64,000 nucleotides of DNA, from NCBI GenBank assembly GCA_014773175.1, contig VXCM01000158.1, positions 2,207 to 66,206 on the forward strand, read 5' to 3'. Positions 43,701 through 55,464 of the stretch are shown piece by piece. This DNA comes from Lucifuga dentata. Its lineage: Eukaryota; Chordata; Actinopteri; Ophidiiformes; Bythitidae. The notes below the pieces were generated by a model. It ran no database searches. It was given only the letters and a program-made list of their open reading frames with translations, and was not told the origin of the DNA. Positions within the stretch are counted from its first letter, which is position 1; each line of letters opens with the position of its first letter. The translations under genes were made by a program, and so were the position numbers.

Positions 43701-45847
43701 CTGCAGACAATATCCTGGAGCTGCTAACACATTCCAGACTACACTATGATATTCCATCAGTGATAAATCCTATTTACACATGTTTCACCTTTAACACTAG
43801 GCTAGAAAAGAAGCCCAAATGTGATTATGCACATGAAGAATTAATCCAAAAATGAGCATAGGGTAATATATGGTAATTATCCAACAGGATATTCTTACAT
43901 AGCAATTAGCATATCTGGGAGGCCAGACAGGGATGGGAGGGCAGGCTGGGAGGAAGGAAAGGACACAGCTGCTGATAAGAAGCCCAGTTTGTTTTTTATG
44001 TTGATAAAAAAAAAAAAAAAAAAAAAAAAAAAACTGTAGATAGTCTGGCTACGGGCATGTACCCACTGCCCTCTCTCTCCTCTATCTTATTTGCACATTT
44101 GTAGCTCAGATGTGATGGACAGGCACACACATACAGTATACACACACTGACAACACTCCTGTCAGCAAGTGTGGAGATAAAAACAAGAAGCAAAACATTG
44201 GATGTGAGATGGGAAACAAGGCTGAATATCCATGGAGACATAACACATATTGAATAAAAAAACAACAACATAATAACAGGTGCAGATTCACACTAATAAA
44301 TGTTATTAATGTAATAATAAATGTAATAATTATTAGGAAGTCAATTTAAAATGCATGAATACTTAGTAATAAAGGTTTATTCACAACACAGTGATACCAC
44401 CATTAATTTTGCAAGTATTGTCATATTACCAGTGCAATGAAGATTTATGACAGTGTTGTTATTATTTTTGATTAGGGGTCATCATGTCTCACAGGTTGAG
44501 AGAGCAAACATATTAGAAAAATCATTATTTGTAATTAGAAAACTGTACATGAATGCACTGCTGCAACAGATTTTGTGTCTCTGCATTTTCAGCTGGATTT
44601 CTATATTTTTAACTTATTGAATAAAAAAAATATCAAATGTTTTCTATGGGAGCAAATGTATTTGGGTAGGCTGCCTCAATAAATAGTATAGGAAACATTA
44701 ATGTGTTGTCTCTGTTTAACCTCTCTTGATATCTGTATGTATTTTTTTTATTTCAATTTTGCCTTTATTTTTTTATTTTTTTATTTTTTTTAATTATTTC
44801 TATTTTTTCTTTGATAATTCTTTGTCCATATTTCCTGTATTTTCATATCTGAAAGCTTTATTTTACTCATATTCAGTCAACACATACTGTGTTCCCATAG
44901 ATCTGTAGGGTGGAAACCTGTGCTGCGTAGTTTCGGGTAATTACGGAAGCACAAACAAAGGAAACAGGCTTAAAACTACAATATCTCTGGCTTTGTTTTG
45001 TTTTGTCTGCCCTGTGCCCTATGCACAAAATGCCTATGAGCCACTGTATCAATTCTGGCTTTGGTATTTATGTGTAATCAGCCATGTAGGACACCAGCTT
45101 GCCAAGAAGCAGGCCTTTTGTGAGATGCCCATCTGTTTGGTGCACTGGGACAAGCCCGGTCCCAGAGAGCTGCTGGAATGAAAGGCTGAGTATGAGAAGG
45201 CCCAGCTGAAGAGACAAGGGTGGGCGGCAGCATCAGGGCACGGCCTGTCTGCGGCACTCCTGCAGCCCACTCTTATTCTAATGCAGCATCTACGACTCCC
45301 CTCCTTGCATACAAGTCAGAGATCAGAGGAAGACAGATGCACAGAGGGGAGCAGGCTGTGGTGTGTGTCTGACACATGCACACATCCGTCCTCCCTTCTT
45401 TCCTTCTCTTTTAAGCTGTTTGGCTAATATTTTCTTATTGACTTGCTAGTGTACATATTATCCAGCTTTGGTGACCTCTTAGCACGACATATCTGTGCAA
45501 GCACAGATCGATTCATACGGCGCCCCGCCCCTGGTTGTCAGCATTCATCAGATGGGCCGGGCAGCATGGGAGCAGGTGATAAGCTGATACAGGTCAGTCA
45601 AACCATTCCACCGAGAGTTGTGACCCTAATGCAATAGTGCTGATTATGGCTCACCCGTGGCTTCTGCTGCTGAGATTCAAGCCCTCACACTCCAGCCTGA
45701 ATTCATATCACCCCTGACTGAGATCACAGCAAGCCACATAGTGCATGATAATAACCAGATAGCAAACAGGAAGATCCAGATATTACAGTTTCTCAAATTG
45801 TCCCGTGTTGAGAATATATATTAGCTGAGTTAAATTTCATACAGCTG

Positions 45848-45868
45848 ATTATTATTATTATTATTATT

Positions 45869-45901
<33 letters not shown>

Positions 45902-46011
45902 ATGATGATGATGATTATTATTATTAGTAGTAGTAGTAGTAGTAGTAGCAGTAGCATTAGTAGTAGCATTAGTATTATTAGTATTAGTTGTAGTGGTAGT
46001 GTTGTTGTTGT
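45848..46011. repeat. Compound trinucleotide microsatellite
   Basis: Successive blocks of ATT, GTT, ATG, ATT, AGT/AGC and GTT repeats, about 160 bp. Apparent long poly-Asn or poly-Ser frames across it are artefacts of the repeat. Confidence 0.9.
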
Positions 46012-47105
46012 CTTGAAATTTATAATTTATTATAAAGTATATAAAAATCACAAATCACAGATTTTCATACAGTCACTTTTTTTTCAGGTTTCAAGGTCTA
46101 CATTTGTATCTACACTGATACGAAATGGAACCCAAATCTTATTGAATTTTTTTCACCAGACATATCATTTCATACTTCCATTGTTTGAAAACAGGTGGAG
46201 AAACTGATATTTTCAGCTTTTAAAGATAATCATACCAAAATGTCAGCAACAGTAGCTGCTGCAGTGCCAAAAAAAAACAAAAAAACAAAAAAAAAAAANC
46301 AAAAAAAAAAAAGAAAGAAAAAGAAAAAAACAGGTTATTTGGTTCTGACTGAATTGGTCAAAAAATAAAAATAATAATAACACATTTAGAAAATTATGAA
46401 ATCATGACTCTGAGCAGACTGGACATGTGAGGCAGGTGACCTGCTTGTGAGAAATTTGGCATGTGTTGTTGAACAGGAACCCCTTTCCTCAGCTAGGCAC
46501 CATATGCCCCTATACTCCAACAATCCCTCATCCCTTGCCCCTCCTGGCCCCAGACTTGCACACAAGCACACTCCTTTCTATCAGTAAAGCCTGCACCCCC
46601 CCCNAAAAAAAAAAAAAAAAAAGAAAAAAGACTGTGAGGAAGTGACAGCAGCTGCATTGATGAGCACAATGCGTGGGCTGAAGCAGCTCAGCTGGCTTCA
46701 CTCCCCACTTGACACAGGTTTGACCTCTGGCATGTGAGTTGTTCTCCCTGAAGGCTGCTCTCCTCTGCCTAACATGGTCTGTCTCTCTATCGCCTCCAAA
46801 CACACACATTGCTCCCAGGCAGAACACACACCCAGTGATGAGTGCATCCTCAGGTCAGCCAGGTCAATTAAATTCAAATTGAGGATAAATGATTTGTAAA
46901 TCATGTACAGATAAGGAACTAATTCAGAGCAGAGGGAGGAAAGACTCTGCAGATGCTGTTTGTCCTCTTGTCAGCAAAGAACTTGATTTTTTTCCCCCCA
47001 TGAATGCTTCATCAGTATTTGCTTGCTGACTCTCATTTCGATATTATTGACTCACAGACAAGCTTACAGTGTCTCACTCGTGTTTGGATACATATTTACC
47101 CTTCT

Positions 47106-47134
47106 GCACACACACACACACACACACACACACC
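47106..47134. repeat. (CA)n microsatellite
   Basis: CA dinucleotide run about 5 kb upstream of lhx1. Confidence 0.85.
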
Positions 47135-47444
47135 CATATGTGCACAAGCAGCATCAGTATAAGTATGAAAGGCTTGTAATAGCTTTCTTTCCTCAGGGAC
47201 TGATGACACCAAAGACACCAAACAGAAGCTGATGGTGTGACAGAGAGAGGAGGAGGAGAGGAGGGGGCTCGTTGGCTTCCTCTGCCATTCTGCTCCTTTA
47301 CAACTTTACAAAATAGCCTTTTAATTTGCTGGAGCGTCTGGGGTGTCTGAATTGTGCCTGCATCAATCACCATCATCACTCGCGCTGGAGGCACTCGGTC
47401 CCCTGGGCCCTCTCAGCGAATGAGCGGCCCTCAAGCAGATCGCC

Positions 47445-47446
<2 letters not shown>

Positions 47447-47482
<36 letters not shown>
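47447..47482. repeat. (CT)n microsatellite
   Basis: CT dinucleotide run about 5 kb upstream of lhx1. Confidence 0.85.
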
Positions 47483-47488
<6 letters not shown>

Positions 47489-47589
47489 GTCTCTATGGTG
47501 AAGCTTCCTCATTCTGTGCCTCCTCTTCTTCGCCCCCATCCTCACTCATGCAAGCAGTATGACATGTTTTAACCCCACCACTCGCTGCA

Positions 47590-48215
47590 CCAGAGGTGGA
47601 AAGTAAATAAGTACATTCACCCAACTATTGTGCTTATGTAGAGTCTGGAGTTGTATTTTAGTTGCGAATTTCATCTTGTGCTGCATTGTACTTTGACTTC
47701 ACTGCATTTCAGAGGAGGCATTTTTTTTTTTTTTTTTTTNTTTTTTTTTTTTTTTTTTAATCCACTACATCTGATAGCTATAGTTAGTTACTAGTTAGTT
47801 TTGAAATAGCCTTTAAATTCAACAAGAGATAAATCATAAAATATTGCTGTCTGGTAAAAACCTCATATCTCTGCCTTGTTCTAACTTGATCACACAATGC
47901 ATTGTTGAACATTATTTCAAGAGTTAGAGGAAAATACGTCAGATAATTTGTTGGAGTAGAAGAATAAATAAGCATTCAACGGACTGGAAAGCAAGAAAAT
48001 CTTGAGAAATAAGGGTGACTGTGTGAAAAGTCTTATTTCTCCAGTTACATACTTGAACACTGAATATGGTATTACATTTTCTACCAGTACTTATTGAAAT
48101 TTGCATAAGTAGAATTTTAAACAGAATTTTTACTTGAAGTTAGCTATTCAATTGTGATATTAGTACATTTGCCAAAACAAAGGATTTAAGTAGTGTGTGT
48201 AACTCTCATCATACT
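47590..48215. repeat. Degenerate copy of the fish 'cagaggtggaaagta' repeat
   Basis: CCAGAGGTGGAAAGTAAATA, followed by ...AAGTACATTCACCCAACTA, CATTTCAGAGG and CTATAGTTAGTTACTAGTTA, reproduces the order of a very common teleost non-autonomous element. Its interior is interrupted by a poly-T/N join at 47740. Confidence 0.55.
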
Positions 48216-48642
48216 CTCTTAGTGCATCTTTAATAATCTAATCTCATTGATTAGGTTTCTTTTTGTATCTTACAGTAAAGTTCATCATCAGCAGGTTTGA
48301 TTTCTCGCTCTCTCCACATTAGCTACTTGATAACATGCTAGGGAGTTATCCATTAACCTAATATAGTCGACTCTCTCTGGGAGACTTAAATTTGTGGGAA
48401 TTATCCCATCTACTCTATGTCTCTATCACAGTTGGTACTCCTTTTATTTATTAATTTAGATAATTAGACTAAAGAAGCCACAATGAGACAAAATACATGC
48501 TAAGAATTGGCAGGTCAGAGTACAGGTGGTCAATATGGATTACTCCATTTTTGTGTTTGCTGACCCTGATGAATTTTACTACTCTAGCAAAAAGTGCATG
48601 TGATTTTATCCAAGCTTTGTCTGTGTATGTTTGTTTTCCAAA

Positions 48643-48677
<35 letters not shown>

Positions 48678-50372
48678 CAAAGGCAATGGTTTGTCAAATC
48701 ACACAAAATGTTTCTTTGATTACATTTTAATAAAATCTTCATAACATTTGTCATATAGATGGTGTAATTATGCTACAGCCACAATTTAAAAGAGGGCAAT
48801 AAGTAAAAGTACCTTGACCTACAAAGCTTGTGTGTGTCTGTGAATGTACATGAAAGGGATTAATCATCCATCAATCTATTCATGGATATTTTAATCTATA
48901 TTCATATATAAATGTTATATTTAAATATATATATACATTTATATAATTTGTTATATCTGTAAAATAATGGCTTAATCTCACAATACTTTCTTCAGACAGT
49001 TACCATGACTCTCGTTATCATGACTCAGTGACACAGTTTGTTATGATATGTTTCATTCATTACAGACCATCCAGTTTCACAGTATTACAGTAGACAACTG
49101 TATTTATCACTTCATGTGTGATAGTTTGCTGTCTACTTTCTGGCTCCACTATTGCCTCATCAGCTTTAATTTACTGTAATTAGCATCTAGTAATTAATTT
49201 TGTTTTCTGCAAATTATTTGTATGAAAGCTCCCAGTGGGTTGCCTGCTCATCTCGTTAGGGCCAATTAGCTGCAATTAGCACACACACTAATGACATGCT
49301 TTTCTCAGTCCAAAACAAACAGGTTGTACCCTGCCAGATTCCACTGCTGCAGAGACCTCTTGTGTGTTGGAGTGGTGCTGGGGGCCAGCTCACAGGGCCA
49401 GGCTTCTAATCAACACCTCTCATGGAGAAACACAGACCAGAAGGAGACACTTGTCCACACAACTCGCACTCAGCTTACCACGGGGATAATTCCTGTCCCC
49501 TTTGGTCTTTTTTATTGAGACCTACTGTTACTGAGAGATGGAAATCTGATAAAGAAAGTCATGATCCTTGGTCTTTTTCTGTTGAGAGCCATGCTGCAAC
49601 ATCACATTTACTGCTGGAGTTCTATATGTTGTCATTCATGTTTATGTGTTTAGTATATTTGCCTGGAAGAGAATATAGATTGTATGTAATGTGTAAGCAT
49701 CACTGTGCGAAAATCAAAAGCGTAAATCTCTGACTGACTTACCCTGTGGGATGCATGCAATAGTCTGGCAACAACTCAGACTGATGGTTCTATAACTGAG
49801 ACAGAAACCTATGGAGAGACAGCTGAGGTCACAGAACACCCCTTCACCTTTCATTTTTTTCTTCTTTCTCTCAGTAGAAGTATATCCAGAGGAAATGCAG
49901 CATAATTTGTGTGTCACAAAAGGCATAATACTTGTGGTAAGTTAAAATCTCCATCAGAGGTTTGCTCTGCATGCTGTATGCTCAGGTGTTTTACAACTTT
50001 CTCCAATAAAGAAATACAGCACATTGCATTGCTGGGTGAAATCATTCAAAACAAATGATAATTTTAAAAAATGGTCCTTGTGACCAATGTTTTTTAATTG
50101 TAGGTTTCCTGGATTTGTTTTCCTGTAATGTGTCACATTTTTTTTTTTTTTTTANTTTTTTTTTTTTTTTTAATCTTTTTGCATTGCAGATAGCCAGCTT
50201 AACATCTTGCCATGGGACTATGGATAAAAATTAGTCAATTTTGGCAAAATCTGACATATTTATATTTTAATTGCTCATTAACATGCATTGTCCCAGTTTA
50301 ATTAAATACAAATAAGAATCTTCAGGAAAAAAAAATAATATTTTGTATGTCATTTGTGTTCAGTCTATACAT

Positions 50373-50381
50373 GATTGATTG

Positions 50382-50420
<39 letters not shown>
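50373..50420. repeat. (GATT)n microsatellite
   Basis: Tandem GATT repeats with one interruption, upstream of lhx1. Confidence 0.9.
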
Positions 50421-51105
50421 CTTCTATCTTCTGTGGCACTCTCCAACCTATAAATTCCTGGTTCCTGTCATGCCATGGGAAGCAAAGCTTATATTAGGTC
50501 CTCTCATACGTAAGGAGCAGGCTAAACTTCTTATAAATAAATATATAATCTGTTATTTTCCTCACACATATATGTTCTCATTATCATAATTATCATACTA
50601 AAAAAAATTCCTGGTATATATTCATGATCAGAGTTACTTTCATTACTTTATGTGTTAATACAGTAATTTCATTCTGTGAGTCAATAAAACTGAATTGGTG
50701 GTATATTTCTACAATACTGACAGATGATGGTCTTGACATTAGCTTTTCACACAGATGAATGTTTTGCTGTTTCGTGTGAAAGGACAAGAATCACTAATGG
50801 TTCTAATCTGTAGAGATACGATCTCTTTGAAGGAAGTGTGCCGTGTTGGCGCTCATGGGGATGAAGATAACGCGTTTAATATACAGACTTCCACATCTGT
50901 TAGTTCCTGATACGATACAGCCATAAGAATGTATGAAATTAAACATGAATGAGTGAAAGAAATCTTTCACAAAGCTAAAAAAAAGACACTTGTACGACAG
51001 ATTTTCATATTTTTCATGATTAGTTATGCAAAATCACACGCTCAGTGGTTCGTATTTGCATCAGTAAATTATCAATAAGAGGATTATATTTTGCTGCTAT
51101 TTCGT

Positions 51106-51184
51106 CTCATTTATTTATCTATTTATTTATTTATTACACTGTAGTATTTATTTATTTATGTATTTATTTATTTATTTATTTATT
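51106..51184. repeat. (TTTA)n microsatellite
   Basis: TTTA/ATTT tetranucleotide array with a short non-repeat interruption, upstream of lhx1. Confidence 0.85.
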
Positions 51185-51538
51185 CTCATTTTCTCCGATT
51201 ATAAGCAGGTCTAAATGTTTCAGTATTGGGTTTTTCAATCCAAACTAGTCCTGAGTAATCTCAATTTAAAAAAAAAAAAAAAAATAAATCGAAGGCTCAT
51301 TCTGTATTTCACTGTTGCTCTCCTTTGCTTGCTGGAATAATTCTATGTCAAAATAAGTTCTATAATATGTTTAACACATTATATATAAAACAATAACGTT
51401 CCAGAAATTATGCAGTCGTACTGTTGACTTCATGCAGCTTCATGATAAGCCTGCTAGAACTTGCATTGATTATCCAAACATTTTTATTGATACATCTTCT
51501 TTTACAAGACATATTGTTGCATCATTTTATGCCATTGC

Positions 51539-51540
<2 letters not shown>

Positions 51541-51570
<30 letters not shown>
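51541..51570. repeat. (GATA)n microsatellite
   Basis: About seven GATA units just upstream of the probable lhx1 promoter. Confidence 0.9.
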
Positions 51571-51659
51571 CTTCTTTCTAAATATTTTTTATTCTCCTAA
51601 ACTTATTGCTGAAGTGCATGTGATGGAGTTGAATGGAGAGGCTGCTGATAGGGTTTTCC

Positions 51660-51780
51660 CTGATGATGACGTCACATGTTTCTTAATAGGTAATAGGCTG
51701 AGCTTTAAGAGGTGCGCTCATTACGCCGCTGCGCCTGCACGGGGAGCTCACCACAGGAAAATGGGACACAAATGACAAGC
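51660..51780 (+). promoter_or_regulatory. lhx1: Probable lhx1 promoter region with CRE palindrome
   Basis: A perfect cAMP-response-element palindrome TGACGTCA is at 51667-51674. It is followed by locally higher GC (ATTACGCCGCTGCGCCTGCA) than in the flanks. Position about 450-550 bp before the start codon fits a promoter or early 5' leader. No TATA box stands out. The transcription start cannot be fixed from sequence alone. Confidence 0.4.
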
Positions 51781-51920
51781 TTCAGCACATTTGGCAGCAC
51801 TTCACAATTATTTTTTTTCTACTTAAGACCCCGCTCAGGATCTATCAGTTGATAGCTACTAATGGGTATTCTGTTTTTGTCTGTGCTTGCCCATAACGCC
51901 TCACGCCTCGGATCATCGTG

Positions 51921-52073
51921 ATGGGCCCGCTCTCTCCTGTCTCCAATTTGGTTGCAGAAATGCTGTGTTCCAGTTTGGTTCAACAGTTAGATCCTTCGGA
52001 GTTGTTGGCCAGATATGGATTGTTGCCCCGTGGAACAGAAGAGCAACATTTAATCTCAAGGATGATGATATAA
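51921..52073 (+). other. lhx1: Upstream ORF (50 codons) in the lhx1 leader
   Basis: An ATG at 51921 opens a 50-codon frame ending TAA at 52071-52073, 145 bp before the lhx1 start. The peptide begins MGPLSPVSNLVAEMLCSSLV and includes LDPSELLARYGLLPRGTEEQ; it has mixed, protein-like composition. It does not overlap the main frame. Whether it is transcribed in the leader and translated is unknown; it could modulate lhx1 translation. Confidence 0.4.
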
Positions 52074-52218
52074 TCTCCCAGATTAATTTGGATTTCCTGG
52101 ATCATTATAATAACACTCGAGTCAAATCATCACCGAAGTGACTGAGAGACATTGGAGGGGGGGGGAAAAAAAAAAAACAAAATCGCTCAGAAATAAAGGC
52201 TGGAAATACTCCAAAACA

Positions 52219-52388
52219 ATGATTCAGTGTGCCAGCTGTGAAAAGCCTATTCTCGATAGGTTTTTGCTCAAAGTTTTGGACAGACCGTGGCACATTAAGT
52301 GCGTCCAATGCTGCGAATGCAAATGCAATTTGACAGAAAAGTGTTTTTCTCGAGAAGGGAGACTGTATTGTAAGAATGACTTCTTTAG
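52219..52388 (+). CDS. lhx1: lhx1 exon 1: LIM domain 1
   Basis: 170 bp coding, starting [17 protein letters not shown]. This is the first in-frame ATG and aligns with the usual MVHCAGC start of the family. It encodes the whole first LIM domain through CKNDFF and ends after AG of an arginine codon, donor gtaagc. A run of 9 G and 12 A lies in the leader at 52157-52177. Confidence 0.95.
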
Positions 52389-53488
52389 GTAAGCATACAA
52401 AGTGTTTTGTGGTTCAGATTTTATTTAGCCATTAGCGAAGCAGACAACGCTGATAAAATGCAACTGGTGAGCTTTATTATTTTTTCCAGTTAAATATGTA
52501 GATATGGGAAAGGTGAATTCCAGGAATACCTCTCCAAAATCGACACAAAAGTGCAAATGTAATCGTACAAAAAATAGAACCTGATGGTGCTTGAGTTACT
52601 ACTGCATATTCAATAAAAGTCTCTTTGTTTAAGACACTGCTGCATATTTGAGGGAATGTATCATTTATTTGTCCCGGATAGGAAGAAAATGCACTTCAGA
52701 ATCAGCTTGAATTTTTTTTGATAATGAAATCATAATTGAGAAGACTTTTTTTTTTCGAGATATTAAATAAAACTTTAAAATTCCCAGACCTACTTTTATG
52801 AAAGCACATAATGCCATAAAAGACTAACGCTGTGGTTTGTGTACTATAGACATTTTTAAATCTGTACTATCACTGTAAAATTTGAAAAAAAAGAAAAAAA
52901 AACATGGGCCTAGTTTATTTAATTATTACATTACAGTTACAGTAGTATTTCTGAATAGGTTTACAAGCTCGTGGACAAACCTCGATACTACATTTAAAAA
53001 CTGGATTGCTGGATTGATTGTAAGCACATCATGATATTTATAGTTTTTTTATTTGTTTGTTTGTTTTTTTGTTTGTTTGTTTTTTTGTTTTTTTTTGGAA
53101 ACATCCCACATTTGGCTCTGTGGTGAATCTTTCCTCTTTCGTGCAGGAGATTTGGGACCAAGTGTGGAGGTTGCGCCCAGGGAATTTTACCCAGTGATCT
53201 TGTCCGCAGAGCTCGAAGCAAAGTGTTTCACCTGAACTGTTTCACCTGTGTGATATGCAACAAACAGCTTTCCACAGGAGAGGAGCTCTACATCCTGGAC
53301 GAATTCAAGTTTGTCTGTAAAGAGGACTACCAGAACAACAATGGCAAAGACACAATCCTCCTGTCAGGTGATTCAAAGTTACCCAAGTCACTCACAAACT
53401 CAGCTTTACAAAAACCTTTAGACTCTTCTTTTGTGGGTAAAATAACACCTTAATGAAAATGGTAAGAGTAGATAAGTTTCTATTTCGA

Positions 53489-53547
<59 letters not shown>

Positions 53548-55425
53548 GCTTAAAAATAGTCCTTTATTCCAGGCTTGTGTATTTGGGATATACTGACTTT
53601 ACAATGACCTTGCTGTCATTGTGGCTTCCATTCAGGCTGTTCATAATTATACAATCTTTATAGAAATATGGATTTAAAAGGTGAAGGTCACTGAAAGGTC
53701 TTTGTTTCAGACTGCATGTTTCAGATTTTCAGATCTTGTAAATATTTAGCTCAAAAGTGCAAATATCTATTTTGTCCCTATGTGATAGTTACGACTTGTA
53801 GCGATCCAAGTTTATCTCCAGACTCCCAGGACCCACGGGACGACGGGAAAGACTCCGAAACGGGACATTTATCTGATAAAGACGTGTGCAACAACGAGAA
53901 CGACGAGCAGAGCGCCGTCGGGAAAAGACGCGGGCCTCGAACCACCATCAAAGCCAAACAGCTGGAGACGCTGAAAGCAGCTTTTACGGCCACTCCAAAA
54001 CCCACCAGACACATCAGAGAGCAGCTGTCCTCGGAGACGGGCCTCACCATGAGGGTGATCCAGGTACAAAGACAAAAAATGGGTCAAAACAGGTATACAA
54101 TATCGGCTGTCACCCTAGTCCATTTTGCAATTAGAGTTTGGAGGACAAAGAAATACTGCGCAAAGACGCAAATATCACAAACCCATTATTTATAGCCTAT
54201 TACGAGGCTTTTTATTTATTTATTTAGTAGCAAAATGCTTTAAATCAAAGCGAAATTTATGTATTTATTGTTGAGACAACCAGGCTTTAGAAAAAAATGG
54301 TTATTATAGTTTTTTTTTCGGCACGTAAAATGTACAGACGCTGTAATTTATTTTGAATGCTGTTGATTATTAATTCTTTCTGTAGATATGACTGCAAATT
54401 TTAGAAACTTTTTCTTTCATATTTTCTCTGATTCCAGTTAAAAGCGGGACTCAAACCCATGGATGCGGTTAAATCTCTAAATATATATATATAAAATTAA
54501 TGTTAAAAAAAATAAAATTAACATTCCCAGTATCGATTTTGAGTTTCAGTGTTGTTGTTGTTTCTTTTTTTAAACGTATTTCAAGGGGATCTCAGTGAGC
54601 GAGAAAGGAAGATATTTCTATCTGTTTCTATCTATCTATCTAAATACTGATTATTTGATATTATACACGCACATGTCGTCTGGTGACACTCAAAGAGCAG
54701 ATTATTCAGTCCTAAACTGAACAACCACCCCAGCAAAAAATACTCCAGTATTTAGTTAACATTACTCATTTTAGTTTGATATTATTTGTATTGCGGCCTG
54801 GAAGCATATATGACGTGGTTTCTTTCTAGTCTATGTTTAATTAAAACAGATTCCTGGCGGATTAGTACAAATGATCAGGTTCTGAATTTCTTTGTGTCTC
54901 ACTTTGTCCTAAAGGTTTGGTTCCAAAACCGGAGGTCTAAGGAGAGACGCATGAAGCAGCTGAGCGCTCTGAGTGCGCGGAGACACGTGTTCTTCCGCGG
55001 CCACAGGAGGATGAGAGCCCTGGAGGAGAGACTGGAACCAGGAGAGCTCGGCCACTTCTCTTATTATGGAGGTGGGATGTCGCAGGAATGTTAAAGGACA
55101 ATACCGGCGATATTGCACGCGTTTAAGCCCAATATATTCAACTCACATACACGTTGCCTTTGTGCCACCATAGAGCCATAACTGGCATTGATTTCAATTC
55201 ATTCCACTATGCTGAAAATCAGCTTGCAGAGACTTTGATCCTTGAGACAAATAATCCATCATAGAAAACATGTCTATAAGTTTGTACAGTTGTCATCAAA
55301 GAATTTTTAGACAAACAAAACCTAAGTTAGCAAATAAGCAGTTCAACTTGCTATTATAACAGATAATTCTGTTATTTAGGATTGCTCACAATGAATTCCA
55401 TCTATATTTTCAACTGATCATATTT

Positions 55426-55464
<39 letters not shown>

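Larger units (their letters stand above)
20201..51650. other. Gene-free interval between sez6 and lhx1
   Basis: About 31 kb with no exon-like reading frame that I recognise on either strand. Individual repeats and candidate regulatory patches are listed separately. The remainder is AT-rich with short random open frames. Because lhx1 lies just downstream, the interval probably includes its distal regulatory DNA, but this is inference. Confidence 0.6.

Noticed and set aside
45830..46207. Long poly-Asn / poly-Ser open frames
   Set aside because: They are frames through a compound trinucleotide microsatellite, with no splice or homology support.
51887..52141. 84-codon open frame in the lhx1 leader
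   Set aside because: It begins with TTG, not ATG, and is in a different frame from the ATG-initiated 50-codon frame; no homology seen.
52138..52218. N-terminal extension of Lhx1
   Set aside because: The upstream in-frame codons start only from GTG, run through the G/A homopolymers, and family proteins begin at the M before the first LIM cysteine.
53778..54087. Minus-strand open frames opposite lhx1 exon 3
   Set aside because: Antisense shadows of a GC-richer coding exon; no independent homology.
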